The translations under genes and the position numbers were made by a program. DNA of 64,000 nucleotides from Coenobita brevimanus (lineage: Eukaryota > Arthropoda > Malacostraca > Decapoda > Coenobitidae). Position 1 is the stretch's first letter, and each line of letters opens with the position of its first letter. The notes beneath the pieces were generated by a model. It was given only the letters and a program-made list of their open reading frames with translations, was not told the DNA's origin and ran no database searches. This document shows, in pieces, positions 22,738-33,916 of this stretch. The stretch spans positions 26,891,563-26,955,562 of the forward strand of contig CM064632.1 in assembly GCA_032717465.1 (NCBI GenBank), written 5' to 3'.

Positions 22738-23334
22738 CGAGGCTTGGAATAAGGATGGAACTTTGGGGGATGAAGTACGTGAAAGGGTACAGCAGGGAAG
22801 GAAGGTTGTTGGCACACTGAAAGCAGTGATGAGAAATAGGGAGGTGAGTATGGAAGTTAAGAAGTCACTGCATGATGGTATTGTGATCCCTACCCTGACG
22901 TATGGAAGCGAGGCGTGGACCTTGCAAGAGGGGAACAAGTCAAGAGTGAGAGCAGTGGAAATGAGTTACTTGAGAGGAGCATGTGGAGTGACATGGAGGG
23001 ACAGGTTGACGAATGAAGAAGTGAAGGAACGTTGTGGGGTAGATGTGGATGTGGTTGAAAAGATTAGTAGAAATACACTGAGGTGGTTTGGACATGTGGA
23101 GAGGATGGAGAATGAAAGACGACTAAGAGGGTGTATGTAGGTGAGGTGGAGGGAGGGAGAGGGAGGGGTAGACCGAGGATGAGGTGGAGGGATGGAGTTG
23201 AGAGGTATATGAGGGAAGGGGGGTGAGTTGGGGGAGGGGAGTCAAATGGTGGGTGACAGAGTGACTTGGAGGCGTTTTGTCTGCGGCCACCCTTTGGCGG
23301 GATTAGGGCGTCGGGCTATAGATAGATAGATAGA
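22738..23334 (+). pseudogene. 5'-truncated LINE 3' end (same family as the 59.7-63.5 kb element)
   Basis: Translation of 22763-23140 gives the C-terminal part of the LINE protein: ERVQQGRKVVGTLKAVMRN, then TYGSEAWTL, EMSYLRGACGVTWRDRLTNE, RNTLRWFGHVERME. These match the minus-strand element at 59735-60240 closely. A frame change near 23120 breaks the Gly/Arg-rich tail. The last part (about 23200-23315) corresponds to its 'RFVCG.P' end. The copy finishes in 'tatagatagatagataga', the tetranucleotide tail that all copies share. The 5' truncation is at about 22738, typical of target-primed reverse transcription. Not functional. Confidence 0.9.
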
Positions 23335-24060
23335 ATAAGATTTGGAAAGAATTTTGTGGGTTTGTGTGTCAGTGTATATTTGTTTGTCTGTGTGTGTATC
23401 TATTTATATTTATCATGTCCCTCTGGCTATCTATCTGTCAGTCTGTCTTATCTGTTTATCCATCAATACACCTATATCTGTATCTTTATTTATCTACCTG
23501 TTACTTGTCTATCCATCTATTTATATGTCTTGTCAACGAGTCTTGTTTGTGTCTGTGTATTTGGGGACTTACAGAAGGAATTAAATCTCGATCAAATGTA
23601 CAACAGGATTTGGGCTGAATATAAAATGAGAACCTCTATCTGTTTTATGTATCTGTACCAATTAATCTCTCGCATTGTCAGTCAGTTCGTCGGTCTGCCT
23701 GCCAGCCTGTCTCTGTCTGTCTGTCTGTCTGTCCGGTTATATAAGATATTGGGGCATGAATCAGTGAAAAAGATTGGGAAGAATATAATACGGATATTGA
23801 AAGTGAAATGTCAAGTTCGAAAATTGGTACTGTGAAAAAACAGAAGTCTGTTTATTTATCTATCTGGCTTTCTGCCATCTGTCTGTCCAATATCTATCGG
23901 CATTTCGCTGTCTTATCTAACTAGAGCTTGTCTATATATGTATAGCCTATTTATCTGTCGTAAGTATGTGTAATTGCTAGTCTGTATTTATTTATTTGGT
24001 TATTAATATGTAGGTGTCTGTTTATATTAATGTATTTTGTGGATGTCACTTTGTCTATCC
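23335..24060 (+). repeat. (TCTG)n/(TCTA)n-rich simple sequence
   Basis: Scattered TCTG and TATC tetranucleotide runs (for example 23709-23733) interspersed with unique sequence. Overlapping frames here are artefacts. Confidence 0.6.
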
Positions 24061-24540
24061 TACCAATCTATCTATTTTTTTTCTCATTTTCGATGAATTC
24101 ACCACATTTTTTTTAATTTTTCGTATTTTTCTCTTCCGTCCTCTTTCTTTTCTTCACACATTATAGATTTTCAGTGTAAGTTATTATTCTCGTCGGATGT
24201 ACTAATTTCCAGTCAACTTCAGTGTACTTTGTCATTCTTCTTTGTCTTCTCTACTATTTCCTCTTCTTCTCCTCTAGTGTCCTTTTCTTGGCACCTTTTC
24301 TCTCTTCATATTGGTTACAGTTTCCTTCACCCTTTTCCTCATCCTCCTCTTTTTTTTTTTTTTTTTTTTTCCCCGTTATCCTTGCTTTCTTAAATAAAAT
24401 TTGTCCTTCAGTTATTCCCTTTCCCTTTCTTCCTCGTCCTCCTTTCTCCCTCTACTCTTCTTCCTCGTCTTCTCATCCTGATTAGCATCCTCTGACGCGT
24501 TTCCTGCTCATTAATTCTTCCTTCCCTCCGCAGTCTGTCT
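24061..24540 (+). repeat. T/C-rich low-complexity tract
   Basis: Pyrimidine-rich sequence including a T run at 24350-24370. Confidence 0.6.
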
Positions 24541-24543
24541 TAG

Positions 24544-25870
<1,327 letters not shown>

Positions 25871-25903
<33 letters not shown>
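25871..25903 (+). repeat. (GT)n microsatellite
   Basis: About 33 bp GT, followed by a degenerate GT-rich stretch to about 25950. Confidence 0.9.
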
Positions 25904-25904
<1 letters not shown>

Positions 25905-26287
25905 ATGGGTGGGTGTGTATGTGTTTCGTATCTCTTTGTGTGTGTGCGGTTCGTATCTCTAGAACTTATCCCCACCAGTATGTCATCCTCTTAGGTGACT
26001 ATATGCACAGTTGGCCACACATAAACTTGGGACAGTGTCTGTGTGAAGTGGTAGTCTGCCTACAATTTCCGACGTTCATGCATCACAGTTACTTGGTCAT
26101 TTCAGCAAATATTAAACACCTCCGTTTATTCATGTCAGTGCCACCAAAAATTGTGATTGTCATGGTTGTCAAGTATGCCTGTGCTACACATTGATGTACC
26201 AGGTTCATATGTTGCCAGTTGTACCGTCTTTGTATCCCGGTTTCAGAAGTTATTGATTCATCTCTCTTTCTTTTTTCTCTCACCCAG

Positions 26288-26420
26288 GTCTCCTTCGACT
26301 CCAGAAGATTTACCAGTCTCTCCGACCAGCCCGAGCGTCCTTTGAGATTCGGGTGGTGAGGCGTGTCGAGTCAACCCATGACGCCCTGGCCTTCCTTAGG
26401 ACCCTGGAAAGCAGCAGCAG
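26288..26420 (+). CDS. Candidate host exon: kainate-type ionotropic glutamate receptor, amino-terminal domain
   Basis: Sequence: a long pyrimidine tract and 'ctcacccag' form a strong acceptor just before 26288, and GTGAGT follows at 26421. The 133 bp between them are open in one frame, phase 1 at the start and phase 2 at the end, with 43 whole codons. The composition is GC-rich and codon-like, unlike the surrounding AT-rich DNA. The product begins LLRLQKIYQSLRPARASFEI and continues RVVRRVESTHDALAFLRTLE. Family knowledge: the amino-terminal domain of kainate receptor subunits contains a G-L-x-R-L-Q helix, a basic beta-strand region and a following helix ending in a polar turn, which this resembles in order and spacing. 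If correct, the segment is extracellular and takes part in subunit assembly, not glutamate binding. No neighbouring exon was found in the window. The exon call is firmer than the family call. Confidence 0.55.
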
Positions 26421-26815
26421 GTGAGTGGATGGTTACGTGGATCCGTGCTTGGATAGGGTGTTATTTTATAGCTGCATTTGTTGGTCATCTTTACCACCTT
26501 GAAAAGCAGCGCAGATAAGAGGATGGTTAACTGGGTGAATGGACGGATAGATTGCTATTATCATAGCTGTCTGTGATGTCCTTTAAGACCTTGGAAAGCA
26601 GCAGCAGATGAGTGGATGGGTAGCTGGATGAATGGATGAATGAATGCAATGTTCGGTGTATAGTTACAATACTACCATTTATACATGGAGCATGAAAAGC
26701 AACAGGAAGCTGGATGGTCACCCGGATGGAAGGACGGATTTTTAAGCACTTAGTTATAAGTAAGGCCATCCTTAGTTTCTGGGAAGCTACAACAGGTGAG
26801 AGGATGGTTACCTGG
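26393..26815 (+). repeat. Tandem degenerate copies of the exon end and its splice donor
   Basis: The exon's last bases plus donor ('cctggaaagcagcagcag' + 'gtgagtggatgg') recur in decayed form near 26487-26530, 26577-26620, 26685-26715 and 26768-26812, spaced about 90-105 bp. The last copy again reads 'caacaggtgagaggatgg', a plausible donor. Confidence 0.65.
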
Positions 26816-26984
26816 CTGGATGGACTGATAGACTGTTAGGTGCATCTGTACAAGATTGTTACTTATACATGACATTTCTTTGGCACCTTTCAGTCCAGTG
26901 GCTTTTTAGATGCTGGCAAATTTTTCACTATGGAACTCTGTCACTGACTGATTTTAAAACTTACTTTGTGATGAAATGACCAAG

Positions 26985-27105
26985 TCTACAAGTAGTATGC
27001 AAGTATTCTGTATCTTTGATTCAATTTTAACCAAACTTGATGGAAAGATAGACGGCCAGCCAAGGGTTTGACCATGTATTTTTGAGAACAGGTCAAAGTA
27101 ACATA
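26985..27105 (+). repeat. AGGTCA-rich dispersed repeat fragment
   Basis: 'ttaaccaaacttgatggaaag' and 'tatttttgagaacaggtcaaagtaac' match phrases of the 1108-1725 repeat. Confidence 0.5.
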
Positions 27106-27162
27106 ACCACCACATACCCAAACAAACTGCTTAATGGTAGAAGGACTTTCTTCACGCGTGCG

Positions 27163-27165
<3 letters not shown>

Positions 27166-27222
<57 letters not shown>
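27166..27222 (+). repeat. (GT)n microsatellite
   Basis: About 57 bp GT, immediately followed by the tail of a LINE fragment. Confidence 0.95.
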
Positions 27223-27227
<5 letters not shown>

Positions 27228-27235
27228 ACACATAC

Positions 27236-27445
27236 ATCTGTCTATCTATTGCCAGACGCCTCAACTCCGTACGGGGTGCCCACAAACAAATCGGCTCCAC
27301 GACACCCCGTCCCCCGATCCCAACTCACACCCTCCTCCCTCACACACCCCTCCACTCCACCCCCCCATCCCACTCTCGGCCCCCCTCCCTCTCCCCCTCT
27401 CCGCCTCACTCACATATGAAAGCTTCCCACATGCGTGTGGAAAGT
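27236..27445 (-). pseudogene. Short 5'-truncated LINE 3' end (same family as 59.7-63.5 kb)
   Basis: Read on the minus strand this is the last roughly 200 bp of the LINE: the Gly/Arg-rich region and the 'W.RFVCG.P' C-terminus, ending in 'gatagatagacag'. It aligns to 59720-59930, where the plus strand reads 'tattgccagacgcctcaa'. Only about 60 codons remain and the frame is degraded. It is the third detached 3' fragment of the family in this window, counting the nested one. Confidence 0.85.
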
Positions 27446-28680
27446 TTTTTTTTTTTCTTCTTTTTGTTAGTATTATTATTTTTTCCACTTAAGAAGTAAA
27501 TGGCCATTAGCCTACTCGGAGGTACTTTGGCCTAGAGCCTTCAAACTTTGTCAGGTTAATCTTCCAGCTGGCAGCTTCTTCTGACCAAGTAGAATGACAG
27601 TCCATCAACCGGATCATAGAATATTATTCAGGATTCCGGGACGCCATCTCAGAAGCCGCGTTAGCAAGCTGAAATTTTCCTGCAATATTGCCTTAAGGCG
27701 GCCGCATTACGGAAAGGAGTATGGTTCCAATCGGTTGCTTAATCTCAGAGATCACCTGAGGTGCAAAATTAGATTTTTCAGGATATTCCGGATGTCACCT
27801 AATTCTCCATGAAGGATTAAAGATAGAGCCACAGACTTAGTGGACTAATAGGCTGGGATGACCTAAGGTGACATGCACATGATCAGTTATGACAGTTCTT
27901 AAGACTAAAGTAATATGTTTGAATAAGGACAGTAACGATATTTTATGTGATGGGTAAACATTAAAATTAAAAATGTTTACTTATATCTTTCAGCACATCA
28001 ATATATTTTAAGTAACAGGCTCAGGCCTAGGCAGTGGCTGTGAAACGTTTTCGTTATCAGAATAGTCCTTGAACAGTTTTCCGGTATTATTTTTATTATT
28101 ATTATTATTATTTTGTTCTGGCCTAGCGATTTATTTTCTATTTCCTTTTCTGTAATTACTCATTTTTCCCACTTTGCAGCGTGCAAGAAGGCCGTGGGAC
28201 AAGGCACTACTTTTTTTTCTTCTAAGGGCATAAGGCGGAGAAGGAGGAGGATAGAGGAGGAAGCTATCTAGAAAGCATTGCCTGGCAGTGGGGAGCGTTC
28301 CGGTACAGAAAAGGGTTTTAGGACATGTATTTTTATTGACATGGAAGTCCTGTGGTTTAATAGAACAACATACTGTAGAGTAGGGCTACATAGCTTTGCT
28401 GTGTTAGTTTATAGTACCTCCGTAGCGATTGGTTTTAATGTGTTCTTTCCCTCAGCAATGTCAGTTTGCTCTCTACATGCTCTTCCATAGCAATATGCTT
28501 TCCTCTCTACCTCCTCATTATTACGATTTGTCTTACTTTATAATAACTCTTCCTAAATAATTTATTTTACTCTGCTTCCTCTTCCTTGGTTTTTAGTTTT
28601 TGCTCTACTGCCGTGTTCGTGTTTATTTTTGTGTTGTTTCCTAGTGATTTACTTGTCTAGTGCTTCGTTCAATTTACTCT
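27446..28680. other. Unassigned DNA
   Basis: A non-repetitive stretch at 27530-27830 is of mixed composition and includes an open frame of 72 codons (27594-27812, +) without recognisable domain. (TTA)n run at about 28090-28115. No gene is supported. Confidence 0.35.
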
Positions 28681-28683
28681 ATG

Positions 28684-28845
28684 GAACTTCCCTACCAATT
28701 TACTTTCCGGAACTTCCCCACCAGTTTACTTTCCGGAACTTCCCTACCGATGTACTTTCCGGAACTTCCCTGTTATTTACTTTCTGGAAATTCCCTACCG
28801 CATTACTTTCCGAAACTTCCCTGGCGATTTTCTTTATAATAGCAC
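28684..28845 (+). repeat. 26 bp tandem repeat, about six copies
   Basis: Unit GGAACTTCCCTACC + 'aatttactttcc', repeated about six times with increasing divergence at the 3' end. Confidence 0.9.
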
Positions 28846-28864
28846 CTTAGCGATGTATTTTTCC

Positions 28865-28870
<6 letters not shown>

Positions 28871-28955
<85 letters not shown>
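28871..28955 (+). repeat. Compound (CT)n(GT)n microsatellite
   Basis: CT at 28871-28908, then GT at 28909-28955. Confidence 0.95.
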
Positions 28956-29385
28956 GTGTACGTATACAGGTTCCCTTTGTCTTACATGTGAAGTACCCTC
29001 CCGTGGTTAAGAAATTGTGCGTATAAAGGGGAAAAGAAAAAGAAAGAAGTCACACATCAGACAGAATGGAGGAGGAAAGAGGAAAAACACAGAAACTGAG
29101 AATGTAGAGAAAGATGAAAAGTAGGCCAGGGGATGAATGAGAAGAGAAAAAGCAATATGGAGAAAAGAATAATGAGGGAAATTGAAGGAACAGTGAATGC
29201 AAGAAGGATACAGTGAAGAAGAATAAATGAAATAAAGAAAGAAAGCAGGAACTGGTGAGAAAAACGAGAAAGCAGTAATAAGAAGTGGAGAAGAAAAATG
29301 AGGGTAATGTAGGGAACAATGAATGGAAGAAGAGGAGGGAAGCGATAATGGGAATGTATTGAAGAGATGAGAGGTACAAGACAGA

Positions 29386-29390
<5 letters not shown>
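28956..29390 (+). repeat. Purine-rich tract
   Basis: A/G-rich plus strand (agaagagg, gaaagaagg variants) leading into (GA)n at 29391-29427. Frames on the minus strand are artefacts. Confidence 0.6.
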
Positions 29391-29430
<40 letters not shown>

Positions 29431-29479
29431 CTCCCGCCGCTTCCGTAGTCTCACTGCTATATATACGTATCTTTTTCTT

Positions 29480-29935
29480 AAAGCGTGGAAGAAGGAACCA
29501 AAGGCCAGTAGCCCACAATATGCTTCTTCGAAGAAAACAAACAAACAGAGAACCTAATTCAAGATCCCTTCATTTCGAGGTGCCTGGACACACTGCGTAT
29601 GAAAGACTGGAGATCATAGGCAAGAGGAAATACAGAGAGAGAGAGACAGTTCCGGAGGTGACCTGTTGAATACATAAAGAACTGAGATTAACGGTTAACT
29701 CCTGGTTTAGAGAATTGGACAGGAAAGGAATGAGAGTTTGTTGCTAGACGGGTGCTACACTCCCACAGTAGTGGTAGAGGGATGCAAGCAGACAGTTCAG
29801 AGGAACAGTGACAACTGAAGTAGCGATAAATAAAAGAGATAAAGATGCAACATGCGGCAAGAGACAGAGGTTGAAGGGAGCCAGTAAGAGGAAGAGAGTT
29901 ATGAGATGAAAAGCCTTTGACTCCACCTTGTTTTT
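29480..29935 (-). pseudogene. 5'-truncated 3' end of a jockey-like LINE (family J), copy 1
   Basis: About 450 bp matching 29965-30415 at high similarity in the same orientation. Read on the minus strand it encodes the end of the RT polypeptide (LNCLLASLYHYCGS region and a '.W.SLP..V' type C-terminus, both broken) followed by the 3' UTR. The 3' end is at about 29480 near an A-rich stretch. The two copies are adjacent and nearly colinear, so one truncated copy inserted next to the other. No function expected. Confidence 0.75.
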
Positions 29936-29959
29936 TGACTCCACCTACTGTATTTTTTT

Positions 29960-31015
29960 TTAATGCAAGAAAGAAGGAACCAAAGGCTAATAGCCCACAA
30001 ACCGTTCCTTCCAAGAAAAAAAAATACAAAAGAGCCAAATTCAAGATCCGTTCATTTCGAGATGCCTGGACACACTGCGTTTGAAAGACCGGAGATCGTA
30101 GGAAGTAGGAAATACAGACAGAGGGAGAGAGTTCCAGAGTTGACCTGTTGCATAAATGAAGGACTGGGAGTAACGGTTATCTCTTGCATTAGAGAGTTGG
30201 ACAGAAAAGGGATGAGAGTTTGTTAGATGGGTGCTACGTGCCTGTCAGAGAGGTGGAGGAATGCAAGCAGACAGTTCATGGGAACAGTGATCATTGAAAT
30301 ACCGATAGAAAAGAGATAATGATGCAACGGTGCAGCGAAGAGATAGAGGTTGAAGGGGGCTTGTAAGAGGAGGAGAGTTAATGAAACGAAAAGCCTTTAA
30401 CTCCACGCTGTTGAGAAGAGCTGTATGTGGGGCCTCCCCATACATGAGAGTTGTACTCAACACAGGGGCGAATAAAACCCGTGTATAAAGTCAACAACTG
30501 TGCAGGGGTAAAGAAGGAGGGGAGTCGGCGTAGCACACCTAATCTCTTGGAAGCAGATTTTACAAGAGATGTAATATGATTTTTCCAAGATAAGTCCCGA
30601 GATAATGAAACCCCAAGCATGTTCAAGGATGATTCAGGATTGAGCTGGATATTATTATACATTAGTGGGTACTCCTGTGGAAGATTTTGTCGGGTTGATA
30701 GGGTGTAAGAAATGAGTCTTTGATGCATTAAAAATAACAAGATTATTTTTGCCCCAGTCAGAGATATGAGCCAAGTCAGACGTTAGATGTGCCTACGCCT
30801 CATCCCTTGTTTGTTGAAGTAACTTCTGAGATGGACGTTGCGAGAACCGAATGGAAAGGTGAAGGGTGGAATATTCAGCTTACTGTATGAGTGGATAGGG
30901 TTAGATGTACAGCTCAGAAGGTCATTGATGAATAAAAGGAAGACTTGGTGATAGGACAGAGTCCTGAGGAACACCACTGTTGATAGATCTAGGAGATGTA
31001 TGTTAGTCTCTTCTT
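29960..31015 (-). pseudogene. Jockey-like LINE (family J), copy 2, reverse transcriptase C-terminal half
   Basis: On the minus strand from about 31015 the translation shows a broken RT palm: QVFLLFINDLLS (30900-30940), then a gap or mutation where the catalytic aspartates should be. A long open segment at 30378-30740 carries LNMLGVSLSRDLSWKNHI and FIRPCVEYNSHVWGG, hallmarks of jockey-group elements between RT and C-terminus. After a frame change, NDHCSHELSACIPPPL (30245-30300) leads into the 3' UTR, ending near an A-rich stretch at 29950. The N-terminal RT motifs and endonuclease are missing, so the copy is truncated. Further fragments of the family lie at 42108-42170 and 57690-57960. Confidence 0.8.
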
Positions 31016-31734
31016 ACCTGGAGAGGGTGCAATTTGGGTCAGAGTTGTTTTATCTTCCCAGTAAACAGCTTTCCGAATGTGGGTATAAATCATCAAAACG
31101 TTTATGTTAAATATTCACTAATACTCATTATAGCAGTTTGGTAAATACTAACACTTTAACTTCTTCATTGCAGTGAGTCTGTTTGGTGTGGGGACAAGTG
31201 CTGGTTGAGTGGTAGGAGAAATTTGTTCGTAAAGCCGCATGATCTATTTCATGTTAGGGATTGGAACAGTTCGTTGAAAAGTTGCATTTAAACAAACTGA
31301 AACTGGACACATAACCCACTGACATTTCATTAAGAAAAAAGCTAAAACCATCACATCAGTCCTGAATGAGACATCGTAGCAAGTATTCAGTATGGACGGA
31401 AGGTGTTAGCACCTGAGTAGTGAAGATTGTACGGTGTTGGTGAATGGACTAGGATATTTTTGCTGAGACTCGGACGCTAAAAAATACTCCAAATAACGTC
31501 TTTATGTACTTTATTTTCGCTACTCCCAGCAGATTTTATTCGAATTAGGAGATACTTTCAAACTGGAGGAATTAGACACACCCTCAATTAACCCTTTAAT
31601 TAACCCCCTCTTTAGAAAACTGTCTAATAACATAAAAATGGCTTCATCGTAGTGAAAGGATTTCGATTTTTCTTATGAGAGGGAATGGATTACTTTATGT
31701 AGGTCATGTGTGGGGATATATATAGCTCATGCAA
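31016..31734. other. Unassigned DNA
   Basis: Contains decayed pieces of the window-wide repeat ('gattttattcgaattaggag' near 31534 and 'aaccctttaattaacccc' near 31590). No gene recognised. Confidence 0.4.
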
Positions 31735-31995
31735 TGTTTTCCTCTGGTGCTGGAGAGGGCTGCCTTCATGTGGTGGCAACCGATATAACCGAGCGGCTCA
31801 ACTTCTTGGTTTCGTGTAAACGTCCTTCATCTACTTTCCTATCCCCCAGAAGAGGATGGTGGACTGAAGGAGGGGGACAACTTCTGCCTGCAGTCCATTG
31901 AGTTCACATTTCAGTTGACCCTGGGGCTACAACAGCAGCAGCAGCAACGTCAACAACAGCAACAACAACAACAAATAATAATAATAATAATAAAA
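31735..31995 (+). repeat. SINE-like dispersed repeat family Y, copy 2 with A-rich tail
   Basis: About 190 bp matching 20815-21015, followed by a CAG/CAA/AAT-rich tail (31930-31995). The tail suggests a retroposed element. No clear A/B boxes were identified. Confidence 0.6.
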
Positions 31996-32430
31996 ATAAT
32001 AATAAACTCTTTTTGCCATTTCCTGACCGATTTTATTGAGCTTGAGCTTTGAATAATCTTTTGAACGCTCGGTGTTGCATGTAGCCTTTCAGAACATCTT
32101 CACTACGCTCTTCAGAGATGAGTAACTCTGGTATGTAGTGTTTGTATTGTATATGTTATATGTATTGTATTGTAATAATTGTATTAATATATAAGTGAGT
32201 TCACGACCGTCCTATCTCCTGCAATATTTTTTTTTATATATTATTATCGCTGGCTGTGCACAACAAACCTTTTCCATTACCCCGGCTGACGTCAAAAGGT
32301 TATATTTAGCTCAGAGAAATCCACGGCACACACGAGGTTACAGGGAGCTGGATTGACGCCTTCACCCCCGTCACTGGTTTTGGTGTTTATTCTGGCCGTT
32401 ACTTGGCGACTTAGCCCAGAAGAGGTTATG
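31996..32430. other. Unassigned AT-rich DNA
   Basis: No gene recognised. A decayed 'gattttattgagcttgag' phrase at about 32029. Confidence 0.4.
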
Positions 32431-32433
32431 TGA

Positions 32434-32823
32434 GCTGGATGGGTTAAATAACACCTTCAGTAACACCACTGCTGGGGTGTTGGCCTAAGTTGGATGGGTT
32501 GAATAACACCTTCAATAACACCACTGCTGGGGTGTTGGCCTAAGTTGGATGGGTTAAATAACACCTTCAATAACACCACTGCTTGGGTGTTGGCCTAAGT
32601 TGGATGGGTTGAATAACACCTTCAATAACACCACTGCTGGGGTGTTGGCCTAAGTTGGATGGGTTAAATAACACCTTCAATAACACCACTGCTGGGGTGT
32701 TGGCCTAAGTTGGATAGGTTAAATAACACCTTCAATAACACCACTGCTGAGGTGTTGGCCTAAGTTGGATGGGTTAAATAACACCTTCAGTAACACCACT
32801 GCTGGGGTGTTGGCCTAAGTTGG
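32434..32823 (+). repeat. 55 bp satellite, seven near-identical copies
   Basis: 'ccactgctggggtgttggcc' begins at 32466, 32521, 32576, 32631, 32686, 32741 and 32796, exactly 55 bp apart. Each unit contains AATAACACCTTCAATAACAC. Copies differ at only a few positions, so the array is young or recently homogenised. Confidence 0.97.
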
Positions 32824-33267
32824 ATAAAAGAGTCTGGTAGCAGCAAGGACAGACAAAAATTCATCGTAGTGAAAAGATTAATTAACGAAAGTATTAATAT
32901 ATATATTTTTTTTTATTCATTAGTAAACTTTTGTTTCCAGATGAATTTATTCAGCTTAGGAGAGAATTCGTCAACTGGAAAGGATATATTCTTCACGTAC
33001 TGCCCTCCGCCTATCGGCTTATAATCCCAGAGATCTTAATATGAACCCCAGGTTTCTCCTCTTAATTAACTTCAGAAAATGCCTAGTTCTCTTCATTATA
33101 CTGAACCTGGGCTCACGGTGAGATATAGAAACCGGAAAATTTATCAGTGCATAATCCATCGAATCTCAGGGTTGCTGCAGGTGGGGTGTTGCTGGAAAGG
33201 TACGTAGTGTAATGCCCTACGCCTATGGGCTCATTGTCACTTGAAGTCCGAACTCTGGGATTCATCT
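32824..33267. other. Unassigned DNA flanking the provirus
   Basis: Contains 'gaatttattcagcttaggagagaattc' (about 32942) and a diverged local duplication 'tgccct.cgcctat.ggct' at 33001 and 33214. Confidence 0.4.
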
Positions 33268-33718
33268 TGTAACTTGCAATACTTTGGTGATAGAAACTCC
33301 GTGTACAAACAGCTAGATAAGGAGTTTATTACAAGCTCACAGTAAAATAGTCTGCCCGTCTTGGCTGCCTGCTATGAACTGATGCAATAACGCCTTCTTC
33401 CCAGGCTTCAGGTCCTGGGAAAGCATGCTAAGTCAGCAAGTTTAGTGGGGGCATGTATGCATTGGGGGGGGGACATATATACATCGGGGGGTAGACATAT
33501 TGTGGAGGGGGGTACACTACTCCCCCGGGTAGCTGAGATGGTGTCTCCTGACACCAGGAGTTAAACGGTGTGTGATTATAGTAGTAAGGCAGGACCGGGG
33601 AGGTTTGTACAAGGGATAAGTATGATACAGGGGCAGTAGGGGAGACATGGCCTGGGAGGGAATTAGAAGGATATATACATATAAGATATACAAGGATTAA
33701 GACATAATGGGAATTACA
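33268..33718 (-). repeat. Candidate 3' LTR
   Basis: On the minus strand the segment begins TGTAATTCCC and ends GCAAGTTACA, giving TGTAA...TTACA termini. It contains an AATAAA signal (tttatt at 33325-33330 on the plus strand) near its end, as expected in R. Against this, no purine tract immediately abuts it. The best purine run lies about 55 bp upstream (33770-33793). No second LTR is available for comparison because of the gap. Confidence 0.4.
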
Positions 33719-33916
33719 CAATAATAGTTTGATACATGATAGACAAGGAGTAGATATGAGAGTTCTATTGTTGTTCTTCCTTCATTTTTTTTTCTGTAGG
33801 ATACACTGTCACTCAGTAATGCATTAAAGAAATACCATCATTTTCTAGTAGGCAGAGTTCTGTTCACAGTTTGGTTAATGGTTAGATGGCAATGGTAGTC
33901 ACTGAATGTGACGGCA

